Assembly (NCBI GenBank): GCA_945869695.1
Contig: CAMBPV010000002.1
Location: 32,786 to 96,785, forward strand
Direction: 5' to 3'
DNA length: 64,000 bases
From: Prosthecobacter debontii
GTDB taxonomy: Bacteria > Verrucomicrobiota > Verrucomicrobiia > Verrucomicrobiales > Verrucomicrobiaceae
This document shows, in pieces, positions 55,949 to 64,000 of this stretch. Under the pieces are notes generated by a model that worked only from the letters and a program-made list of their open reading frames with translations, did not search any database and had not been told where the DNA came from. The stretch's first letter is position 1; each line of letters starts with the position of its first letter. The translations under genes were made by a program, and so were the position numbers.

Positions 55949-58306
55949 ATGGAACTCAACATCAACGTCGCCCACGTCGAGCGCATCGCCGCCGAAATGA
56001 AACTGCGCCCCATCCAAGTAGGGGCTACGGCTAAACTCATCGCCGACGGTGCCACCGTGCCCTTCATTTCACGCTACCGCAAAGAAGCCACCGGTGAACT
56101 CGACGAAGTCGCCGTCGCCACCATTCGAGACCGCCTGGAGCAACTGGCCTCCCTCGATGAACGCCGCGGCTCGATCATCAAGTCTTTGGAAGAGCGGAAT
56201 CTTCTCACCGTCGAACTTCAAAAGAAGCTCGATGCCGCCCAGACGGTCACCGTTTTAGAGGATATCTTTGCCCCCTTCAGACCCAAACGCCGGACGCGCG
56301 CCACCATCGCCAAAGAAAAAGGGCTCGAACCCTTGGCAGACTTCATCGAAGCCAATCAGCCCAATCAGACCGCAGATATCGAAGGCGAGGCCGCCAAATT
56401 CATTGATGATGCCAAGGAGGTCAAAACGGCCGAAGAAGCCCTCGCCGGAGCACGTGACATCATCGCCGAGCGCATGAGCGACGACGCCACCGCCCGTGCC
56501 ACATTGAGAAAGCTCTTTGCTGAAGAGGGCGTGGTCGTATCAAAAGCTCTCATGGGAAAAGAAAAGGAAGCGGACGCTCAGAAATTTCGCGACTACTTCG
56601 AGTGGACCGAGCCGCTCAAGAGCATCCCCTCTCACCGTTTGCTGGCCATTCGGCGCGGAGAAAAAGAGGGCTTCCTGATGATGCGCATCACACCGCCCGA
56701 GGAGAAGGCCATCCAGATTCTCGAGCACCTTTTTGTCAAAGGGTTCACACCCTGCGCCAAGCAGATGCGCTTGGCAGCCGAGGACTCCTACAAAAGGCTG
56801 CTCAACTCGTCGATGGAGACCGAAGCGCGCCTCGAGTCCAAGAAAAAGGCCGATGCGGAGGCCGTTAAAGTTTTCGCAGACAATTTCCGTGAGCTCCTGC
56901 TCGCAGCTCCGCTCGGTCAAAAGAGACTGCTGGGGATCGACCCCGGATTCCGCACCGGCTGCAAGGTCGTCGTCCTCGATGCTCAGGGTAAACTGCTCTT
57001 TAATGATGTGATTTATCTGCTCGGTGAAGGCAACAGCCTCATGCACGCCAAGACCTTGCTCACCAATCTCGTCGAGCGATTCAAAGTCGAGGCAATCGCC
57101 ATCGGAAACGGCACCGCAGGCCGGGAGACCGAAATGTTCGTGAACAAAATAGGCCTGCCGAAATCAATCCCAGTCATCATGGTGAACGAGAGCGGCGCTT
57201 CCGTTTACTCCGCTTCAGACGTCGCACGCGAGGAGTTTCCTGACCATGACATCACGGTGCGCGGCGCAGTTTCCATCGGACGTCGTTTGGCAGATCCGCT
57301 GGCTGAATTGGTCAAGATCGACGCCAAAGCGATCGGAGTCGGCCAATATCAACATGATGTGGATCAGAATCTTCTGAAGGCCAGCTTGGACGATGTCGTT
57401 ATCAGTGCCGTGAATGGCGTAGGCGTTGAAGTCAACACCGCGAGCAAGCAGCTCCTCTCTTACGTGTCCGGCTTGAACTCAGCACTCGCGGCCAACATCG
57501 TGGCTTATCGCAACGAGAACGGACCTTTCAGCACCCGCGCGGAGCTCAAAAAGATTCCCCGCTTAGGAGACAAAGCCTTCGAGCAAGCCGCCGGCTTTCT
57601 ACGCATCCGAGATGCCAAGCACCCGCTGGATGCCAGCGCCGTGCATCCCGAACGCTATGAACTGGTCGAAAAAATGGCGACGGATGTCGGATGCACCGTC
57701 GGCGATCTCCTCACCAAGGCCGACCTCCGCGCCAAAATCGACCCCAAAAAATATGTGAGCGAGGAAGTGGGTTTGCCGACTTTGAAGGACATCATTAGCG
57801 AGCTCTCCAAACCGGGCCGCGATCCGCGCAAGCAGTTTGAGGTCTTCAAATTTGTCGAAGGTGTGAACAAGCCCGAGGACCTCGTCGTTGGCATGAAGCT
57901 GCCGGGCATCGTCACCAACGTCACTGCTTTTGGCGCCTTCGTCGACATAGGCGTTCATCAGGACGGTCTCGTGCATGTCAGCCAACTGGCTGATCACTTT
58001 ATCCGCGACGCCAATGAGGTGGTCAAAGTGCAGCAAAAAGTCCAGGTCACTGTGACCGAAGTCGATCTCCAACGGAAGCGCATCGCCCTCTCCATGAAGT
58101 CGAAACCCGACTTCGAAAAGAAAGCGAGCAATGGCGGCGGCCCCCGCCCAGCAGGCGCCACTGGCGGTGGGAACGGCGGCGGGAATCGAAGCTTCAGCGG
58201 CGGAGGTGGCGGGCAGAGATCATCGGGCGGCGGCATGGGAAATCCCTTCGGCGGAGGTGGCGGCGTGGACTGGTTCAGCGCAGCGTCGGCAAAAGGGAAA
58301 AAGTAG
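55949..58306 (+). CDS. tex: Tex-family transcription accessory protein with Gly-rich tail
   Basis: FISRYRKEATGELDE, LLGIDPGFRTGCKVVVLD, S1 domain GIVTNVTAFGAFVDIGVHQDGLVHVSQLAD. Confidence 0.95.
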   Translation: MELNINVAHVERIAAEMKLRPIQVGATAKLIADGATVPFISRYRKEATGELDEVAVATIRDRLEQLASLDERRGSIIKSLEERNLLTVELQKKLDAAQTVTVLEDIFAPFRPKRRTRATIAKEKGLEPLADFIEANQPNQTADIEGEAAKFIDDAKEVKTAEEALAGARDIIAERMSDDATARATLRKLFAEEGVVVSKALMGKEKEADAQKFRDYFEWTEPLKSIPSHRLLAIRRGEKEGFLMMRITPPEEKAIQILEHLFVKGFTPCAKQMRLAAEDSYKRLLNSSMETEARLESKKKADAEAVKVFADNFRELLLAAPLGQKRLLGIDPGFRTGCKVVVLDAQGKLLFNDVIYLLGEGNSLMHAKTLLTNLVERFKVEAIAIGNGTAGRETEMFVNKIGLPKSIPVIMVNESGASVYSASDVAREEFPDHDITVRGAVSIGRRLADPLAELVKIDAKAIGVGQYQHDVDQNLLKASLDDVVISAVNGVGVEVNTASKQLLSYVSGLNSALAANIVAYRNENGPFSTRAELKKIPRLGDKAFEQAAGFLRIRDAKHPLDASAVHPERYELVEKMATDVGCTVGDLLTKADLRAKIDPKKYVSEEVGLPTLKDIISELSKPGRDPRKQFEVFKFVEGVNKPEDLVVGMKLPGIVTNVTAFGAFVDIGVHQDGLVHVSQLADHFIRDANEVVKVQQKVQVTVTEVDLQRKRIALSMKSKPDFEKKASNGGGPRPAGATGGGNGGGNRSFSGGGGGQRSSGGGMGNPFGGGGGVDWFSAASAKGKK

Positions 58307-58365
58307 CCGACTCATGCATGGACTGATTCATTGCGCGGCCTTTGTTTTCAGTTCACGGTCGCCTC

Positions 58366-59106
58366 ATGAAACTCCGTCGGCTTGATCAGCTTCTCTCCTC
58401 TCTCGGCTATTGCAGCCGGAAGGAGGCAGCGGATCTGGTCAAAGAGGGGCGCGTGCTCGTGTCAGGCGTCAGTCCTAAAAAGGCTGAATCAAAGGTGGAT
58501 GCTCATGCGGTCACCTTGGATGGAAGTCCATTGGAAGCCGTCGATGGACTCGTAGCCATGTTTCACAAACCCCTGGGTTATGTCTGCACGCACAGTGATG
58601 GAGAAGGACCCACCATCTACGAGTTGCTCCCTCAGCGCTGGTCAAACCGGAACCCTGCCATCACGAGTGTGGGTCGCCTCGATAAAGATACCAGCGGGCT
58701 TTTGCTTGTCACCGATGTCGGCACCCTCGTGCACCGTTTCACCTCCCCGAAATCGGAGGTGGAGAAGGTTTACCTCGTCGAGGTTGATCGAGATTTGGAT
58801 GAAACTCTGATCAGCACCTTTGCATCTGGCACCGTGATGCTACGCGGAGAATCCAAACCTTGCTTGCCGGCTCAACTCAAGATCACTTCGGCACGCAGCG
58901 CGAGTCTGACCCTCACCGAGGGTCGGTATCATCAGGTGCGCCGCATGTTTGCATCCCAAGGCTGGCATGTTGAAAAATTGCACCGCGAGAGGTTCGGCGA
59001 GTATCTCCTCGGAGACCTTCAGCCCGGCCAGTGGCGAATCGTGGAATCGAGCTCGATTACAACCCATCCGCTCCACCCGGAATTCGCGGATCATGAACAG
59101 GAGTAA
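58366..59106 (+). CDS. RsuA-family 16S rRNA pseudouridine synthase
   Basis: S4 domain RRLDQLLSSLGYCSRKEAADLVKEGRV; VGRLDKDTSGLLLVTDVG; GRYHQVRRMFASQGWHVEKLHRERFG. Confidence 0.93.
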   Translation: MKLRRLDQLLSSLGYCSRKEAADLVKEGRVLVSGVSPKKAESKVDAHAVTLDGSPLEAVDGLVAMFHKPLGYVCTHSDGEGPTIYELLPQRWSNRNPAITSVGRLDKDTSGLLLVTDVGTLVHRFTSPKSEVEKVYLVEVDRDLDETLISTFASGTVMLRGESKPCLPAQLKITSARSASLTLTEGRYHQVRRMFASQGWHVEKLHRERFGEYLLGDLQPGQWRIVESSSITTHPLHPEFADHEQE

Positions 59107-60733
59107 ACCGCTTTTTCCCGGCGTCCCAATGCACGCACTGACAAGCCCCAAAGGAAGCTGATTTCGAAAGCGGATGCCCCAATCCCTCCACTCGATCCAG
59201 CGTCTCCTCGCCAAAGGCCGTCTCGATCTTCAATTCATCAGGTGCCCATTGATGATGAAAACGCGGAGCCGCCAGGGCTGCCTGCGGTGACATCCCTTGA
59301 TCGATGATGTTCGAGATGGCGATCAACGTCTGAGTGATGATCGTCGGACCACCTGCTGCCCCGACGCTGAGAATCGGTTTTCCGTTTTTCAGAACCAGGG
59401 TCGGGCTCATGCTCGAGAGCGGCCGTTTTCCCGGTGCGATGGCATTGGCTTCGGCACCGATGAGTCTGAAAGCATTCGGAACACCCGGCTGCACCGAGAA
59501 ATCATCCATCTCATTGTTCATGAGCACGCCCGTCGTGGGAATGATGACCTTGGAGCCAAAGGCCGTGTTGATGGTCTGCGTGAGTGCCACCCAATTCCCA
59601 TCCGCATCCGCCGTCGAAAGATGGGTGGTGTGCTTGCCAAAGACGTCTCCCTCCCATCTCGGGGGGAGATTGTGCCCCGTTACTTTCGTTGCCTGATCCA
59701 GATTGATTTTTGCAGCCAATTCTATGCCATAACTGGGATCCACCAATCCTTGAGGCACTTTCACAAAATCAGGATCGCCCAGCCAGTAAGCACGGTCGGC
59801 AAAGGCAAGCTTCATGGCTTCGGTGATCACATGGACGCGGCTGGAGGCGCGCAAATGTCTCACGGGGAAGTTTTCCAGAATGTTCAAGATCTGCGCCACA
59901 TGAACGCCTCCAGAGCTGGGAGGCGGCATGCAGATCAGGTCATAACCTCGATACTTGGACAAAATGGCAGCGCGCTCGATGGGCTTATAGGCGGCAAAAT
60001 CCTCTGCCGTTAGCATCCCGCCATTTTCATTCATCCACGCGGCTGTCTTTTGGGCAAAGGTTCCGCGGTAAAACCAATCGATACCCGAATCCGCAACGGC
60101 TCGATAGGTGGAGGCCAGATTCTTTTGAACCAATAGGTCACCCTTCCGAAGCGGGGATCCGTCTGCCTTCAGAAGCGTCGATGCAGACTCGGGAAAGGCT
60201 TTTAACTTGTCGGCAGTGGCAGCCAGCTTCCGGGCATACACTTCATCAATCGGAAAGCCCTTTTCGGCCAAGTCCGCAGCCGGACGCAGCAGGTCTGCAA
60301 GCTTGAGTTTTCCGTGCTTCCGGAGCGCATGATCATATGCCGCCAGAGCCCCTGGCACGCCCGAGGCCAAGGCTCCCGTTTTGCTTGCCTCATTGTCGAG
60401 CACACCCCCGATCAGATACATATCCCGACTGGCTCGACCTGACGCTGTTTCGCGACCATCAATGGCCGTCACCTGTCCGTCGGCGGATCGGATGACGATG
60501 AAACATCCACCGCCGATTCCGGAGTTATGTCCATCGACCACTCCGAGTGTCAGCGCCGTGGCGATCGCGGCATCGACCGCATTTCCACCGCTTCGCACCG
60601 CATTCACCCCCGCCTGAGTCGCCAGGGGATGGACTGAAGCGATGGCGAGATTCTTAAACGTCTTAGGGCCTTCCTGACCCGAGGCACTGAGGAGGATGAA
60701 ACTCCACGAGAAGAGGGCAATAAACTTCGTCAT
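59057..60733 (-). CDS. ggt: Gamma-glutamyltransferase
   Basis: VRSGGNAVDAAIATALTLGVVDGHNSGIGGGCFIVI; HTTHLSTADADGNWVALTQTINTAFGS; PLSSMSPTLVLKNGKPILSVGAAGGPTI. Confidence 0.95.
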   Translation of the reverse strand: MTKFIALFSWSFILLSASGQEGPKTFKNLAIASVHPLATQAGVNAVRSGGNAVDAAIATALTLGVVDGHNSGIGGGCFIVIRSADGQVTAIDGRETASGRASRDMYLIGGVLDNEASKTGALASGVPGALAAYDHALRKHGKLKLADLLRPAADLAEKGFPIDEVYARKLAATADKLKAFPESASTLLKADGSPLRKGDLLVQKNLASTYRAVADSGIDWFYRGTFAQKTAAWMNENGGMLTAEDFAAYKPIERAAILSKYRGYDLICMPPPSSGGVHVAQILNILENFPVRHLRASSRVHVITEAMKLAFADRAYWLGDPDFVKVPQGLVDPSYGIELAAKINLDQATKVTGHNLPPRWEGDVFGKHTTHLSTADADGNWVALTQTINTAFGSKVIIPTTGVLMNNEMDDFSVQPGVPNAFRLIGAEANAIAPGKRPLSSMSPTLVLKNGKPILSVGAAGGPTIITQTLIAISNIIDQGMSPQAALAAPRFHHQWAPDELKIETAFGEETLDRVEGLGHPLSKSASFGACQCVHWDAGKKRFTPVHDPRIPGGADGL

Positions 60734-60761
60734 GCCCCACTATCCACCTTTCAAAAAAATG

Positions 60762-61034
60762 TCACCTTTTTTGCTCGGCAGGTGAGGAACGAAAGTTCTT
60801 CCAAGCCTGCTGGTAAGTGTAAGCCACGGCAAAAATTCCAAAAAAGAGCAAGATGGCCCTGCCTAATTCGGGCACGCCCTCGATCTGGAAAGGGACGACT
60901 GCCTGCGCATTCACCGTTTCCAGACCTGCTTGAACAATATCAGCAGCCTCCGTCTTGCCCATGACCAAGTAGCCCGAAGCTGTCAACGCAACGGTCGCGC
61001 AGACAAGCCAGTATGATACTAAACGGAAATTCAT
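60762..61034 (-). CDS. Small hypothetical membrane protein
   Basis: Two TM segments; start at MNFRLVSYW. Confidence 0.5.
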   Translation of the reverse strand: MNFRLVSYWLVCATVALTASGYLVMGKTEAADIVQAGLETVNAQAVVPFQIEGVPELGRAILLFFGIFAVAYTYQQAWKNFRSSPAEQKR

Positions 61035-61141
61035 GGGATAATGACTAAGATCCAAAATTTGGCCGAATAGTTCAAGAATAATGTTTTTATAAAAATGAAC
61101 ACGGAACGGATAGAAATGGGCGTTGCATACGCTGGGAGTTC

Positions 61142-61921
61142 ATGTTTGATGATCAAAACCAAGCGGTTCCCATGGGCGATATCACAATCGGCAAACGAAA
61201 ATTTCGGCGCGTACTTCTGAAACTGAGCGGTGAGGCGCTCCGGGAGCCCGGCAACACCGACAATATCTCCCCACCCATTGTGGAAGACATTGCGGCTCAG
61301 ATCAAACAGGCACACCAGACGGGACTTGAGATCGCCCTCGTTGTTGGCGGCGGAAATTTCTGGCGTGGAGTCAGTGCCAGTAATCGCGGCATGGAGCGCG
61401 CGACAGCCGACTACATGGGAATGCTCGCCACGGTGATGAATTCCCTCGCAGTGCAAAGCATGCTCGAGGCCATGGATGTGCCGACACGCGTGCAGTCAGC
61501 CATTGAAATGAAAAACGTGGCAGAGCCCTTCATCCGCCGGGTGGCCATGCGTCATCTCGAGCTGGGGCGGGTGGTGATTTTTGCGGCCGGCACGGGCAAT
61601 CCCTTCTTTTCGACAGACACGACTGCTGCCCTGAGAGCGAGTGAGATCGGCGCAGACTGCGTGCTGAAAGCCACCAAGGTGGACGGCATCTACGACTCTG
61701 ACCCCAAAAAGAACCCCAACGCGGTGCGCTACGAGCAGACCACGTTTCACAATGCACTGACCCGCCAGCTCAAAGTCATGGACGCCACGGCCTTCTCCCT
61801 TTGCATGGAGAATAACATGCCCATCGTCGTGTTTAGCATGGTGGAGGCTGACAACATCCGCCGCGCTTTGATTGGCGAGCCCATCGGCACGCTCGTGACC
61901 GCAGAGATGCCGGCGGAATAG
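61142..61921 (+). CDS. pyrH: UMP kinase
   Basis: [48 protein letters not shown]. Alternative ATG at 61172. Confidence 0.96.
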   Translation: MFDDQNQAVPMGDITIGKRKFRRVLLKLSGEALREPGNTDNISPPIVEDIAAQIKQAHQTGLEIALVVGGGNFWRGVSASNRGMERATADYMGMLATVMNSLAVQSMLEAMDVPTRVQSAIEMKNVAEPFIRRVAMRHLELGRVVIFAAGTGNPFFSTDTTAALRASEIGADCVLKATKVDGIYDSDPKKNPNAVRYEQTTFHNALTRQLKVMDATAFSLCMENNMPIVVFSMVEADNIRRALIGEPIGTLVTAEMPAE

Positions 61922-61925
61922 GCCG

Positions 61926-62507
61926 ATGATTTTTTTAACTATGGACCCTGAATTGACCATGATGGAGGCGGACGAGTCGATGACGAAGGCCGTCGAGTAC
62001 GTCATCCATGAATTTGCCGCCGTTCGCACCGGGAAAGCCTCCCCTGCCCTGGTGGAAAACCTCGACGTGCATGTGCGCAGCTACGGCAGCAACATGAAGC
62101 TGAAACAGCTGGCCATGATCTCGACCCCGGATGCACGGCTGATCCGCATTGAGCCCTTTGACTCCTCCACCCTTCAAGACATCGACCGCGCCATCCGCGA
62201 GTCTCGCTTGGGACTGAATGGATCCATCGAAGGAAAAGTGATTCGCCTCCCCATCCCCGTTCTCTCACAAGAGCGGCGCGAGCAGATGGTGAAGATGATC
62301 AAACAGATGGCTGAAGAAGGCCGAGTACGAGTGCGCTCCGTGCGCCGCGACACGATCGAAGTTCTCAAAAAAGGACAGAAGGAGGGACTCATCACCGAAG
62401 ATGATCTCCACCGCTATGAAAAGGATACGCAGGCTCTCACGGACAAAAGCGTGGCTGACATCGATCATCACGTGATGACGAAGGAAAAGGAAATTCTGAC
62501 GGTCTGA
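61926..62507 (+). CDS. frr: Ribosome recycling factor
   Basis: FAAVRTGKASPALVENLDVHVRSYGSNMKLKQLAMISTPDARLI; VRSVRRDTIEVLKK. Alternative ATG at 61941. Confidence 0.96.
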   Translation: MIFLTMDPELTMMEADESMTKAVEYVIHEFAAVRTGKASPALVENLDVHVRSYGSNMKLKQLAMISTPDARLIRIEPFDSSTLQDIDRAIRESRLGLNGSIEGKVIRLPIPVLSQERREQMVKMIKQMAEEGRVRVRSVRRDTIEVLKKGQKEGLITEDDLHRYEKDTQALTDKSVADIDHHVMTKEKEILTV

Positions 62508-62549
62508 AGATCGAGCATCCAGGACAACCAGAATCGCTTTCCCGCCTCC

Positions 62550-63224
62550 ATGTTTCCGGCTGAAGACTATCTCGATCTGACTCACACCAATCACGCTCAC
62601 TTGTTCAAGACGGGAGAGCCGGTGTGGACCGCCCTAACTCGGATCGAGACCTATCTGGACTTTCGGCTCCAAGCGGTCAATCGGACACAAAACGTGCCCT
62701 GGGCCTACCTCGGTGAACATGTGTTCGTGGACGAGGACACCGTCATCGAGCCCAATGCCGTGATCAAAGGCCCCTGCTGGATCGGCAAAAACTGCCAGAT
62801 CCGATCCGGGGCCTACATCCGGGAAAACACCATCATCGGTGATGGGGCCGTGATCGGGAACTCCTGCGAGCTAAAGAATTGCATCATCTTCGACTCCTGC
62901 GAGGCCCCTCATTTCAACTACGTGGGAGATTCCATCCTCGGCTACAAAGCCCATCTCGGTGCTGGAGTTATCCTTTCAAACGTGAGGCTGGACCGCGCTG
63001 AGGTCACGGTGAACGGAAAAGACAAAGACATCAAAACAGGCCTTCGGAAATTTGGCGCCATCATCGGTGATCACGCCGAGATCGGCTGCAACAGTGTGAT
63101 CAATCCCGGCACGCTCATCGGGCGCAAGAGTGTCATTTACCCACTCACCAGCTTCGGTGGCGTTTTGCCTGCCAACACACTGCTCAAAACACGCCAGCAG
63201 CAGATAGCGGTTCCTCGCGCTTAG
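62550..63224 (+). CDS. Left-handed beta-helix (hexapeptide repeat) protein, nucleotidyltransferase-like C-terminal type
   Basis: VFVDEDTVIEPNAVIKGPCWIGKNCQIRSGAYIRENTIIGDGAVIGNSCELKNCIIFD repeats. Confidence 0.8.
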   Translation: MFPAEDYLDLTHTNHAHLFKTGEPVWTALTRIETYLDFRLQAVNRTQNVPWAYLGEHVFVDEDTVIEPNAVIKGPCWIGKNCQIRSGAYIRENTIIGDGAVIGNSCELKNCIIFDSCEAPHFNYVGDSILGYKAHLGAGVILSNVRLDRAEVTVNGKDKDIKTGLRKFGAIIGDHAEIGCNSVINPGTLIGRKSVIYPLTSFGGVLPANTLLKTRQQQIAVPRA

Positions 63225-64000
63225 CCAGCGAGATTCAAACACCGGTCCAATGCCTTCAGCGCCGCGGAAGAAGCAGGAGATTCACCATCCTTAGCGAAGG
63301 GCTTCAGCAGTCGGACCAGTCGTTCTGAGGGCTCGCGCAGTTGCTCTTTCGTGAGCGAGCGAGTACGGTTCTCACACATCCATGATGCGATCCCGATGAC
63401 TTCTGCCAACGAGGGGACTCCCGGATGGTCAGCTAACGTCGTGGGATAGTTTTGGAGGGTGCGCTCGAAGGTGGTGATGAGTTCGGAAAATCTCGCGCTG
63501 GCTTGTTCGGGCGAGACCGTCCCCCCCTTTTCCAGAGCGTGGGAAGGATGCTTTACCATCGTCCGCAGCTTCGCATACTGGGCCATGAACCACGTCAGCC
63601 CCGGATCCTGGGGTTGGGATAGACCCAGCGCCAGATCAGCCGTCGAGATCGCGCTTTCTCCGCTCCCGCCTCGGAAGTCACCCAGGTAAGCCTGCGCGAC
63701 CGCCAGGTAGGCCAAAGTCTCCGCACGTTGGCTCAGACGTGAAGCGAGAGTGTCCGCCTTCCCTGTCCCATCAGGGATGGCTCCAGTGCGGACTTCCAGC
63801 GCCTGTAAAAAGCATCGGACAGCAGCCTCCAGCGGCTCCATCGATCGAGGTTCACCCTCCGACTTCACCAGCATCACCACACCCTGATCATGGTGAATCG
63901 ATGCCCAAAGCTCAGGGTTCAACTCCCGCTCAAACGCACCCGTTGCGATGCGCATGGCCTCCTCCGCACCGTCCAGCTCTCCTTTTTGCGAGGAGGTCTT
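63221..64000 (-). CDS. TPR-like hypothetical protein, partial (5' end beyond window)
   Basis: Frame stays open upstream of the 63955 ATG to the window edge (KTSSQKGELDGAEEAMRIATGAF). Confidence 0.5.
   Translation of the reverse strand, partial: KTSSQKGELDGAEEAMRIATGAFERELNPELWASIHHDQGVVMLVKSEGEPRSMEPLEAAVRCFLQALEVRTGAIPDGTGKADTLASRLSQRAETLAYLAVAQAYLGDFRGGSGESAISTADLALGLSQPQDPGLTWFMAQYAKLRTMVKHPSHALEKGGTVSPEQASARFSELITTFERTLQNYPTTLADHPGVPSLAEVIGIASWMCENRTRSLTKEQLREPSERLVRLLKPFAKDGESPASSAALKALDRCLNLAG

Noticed and set aside
1-64000. tRNA, rRNA, CRISPR, prophage or complete transposase
   Set aside because: None recognised when scanning for tRNA T-loop motifs, regular repeats and integrase/transposase motifs; a tRNAscan/Infernal run would be needed to exclude small RNAs.

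Overview
The window is about 64 kb of a GC-rich bacterial chromosome. Gene content (PVC-type heme-binding fusion protein, DUF1501 protein, PEP-CTERM tail, verrucomicrobial-type small proteins) suggests Verrucomicrobia, but this is inference from protein resemblance only. Housekeeping blocks include rpmH-rnpA-yidD-yidC-jag, pyrH-frr, tex, rlmH, lpd, an LptF/LptG permease, ggt and a large two-kinase signalling locus. The most interesting locus is a compact RiPP cluster at about 28.15-31.07 kb. It has a recognisable promoter, an exported SnoaL-like protein, a short Gly-rich precursor with four W-I-N motifs and a Tat-like leader, a separate cysteine-rich SPASM-like partner without a CxxxCxxC motif, and a translationally coupled radical SAM/SPASM enzyme. 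This resembles GrrA/GrrM-type three-residue cyclophane (triceptide) systems with unusual features. A second theme is gene decay: toxin-antitoxin remnants, two of them with the toxin cut off at copies of a palindromic/REP-like repeat; an amidohydrolase with its catalytic core deleted in frame; a sulfatase fragment; and an orphan PEP-CTERM tail. No tRNA, rRNA, CRISPR array, phage or complete transposase was seen. All assignments come from reading the sequence and ORF translations; no database search was run.
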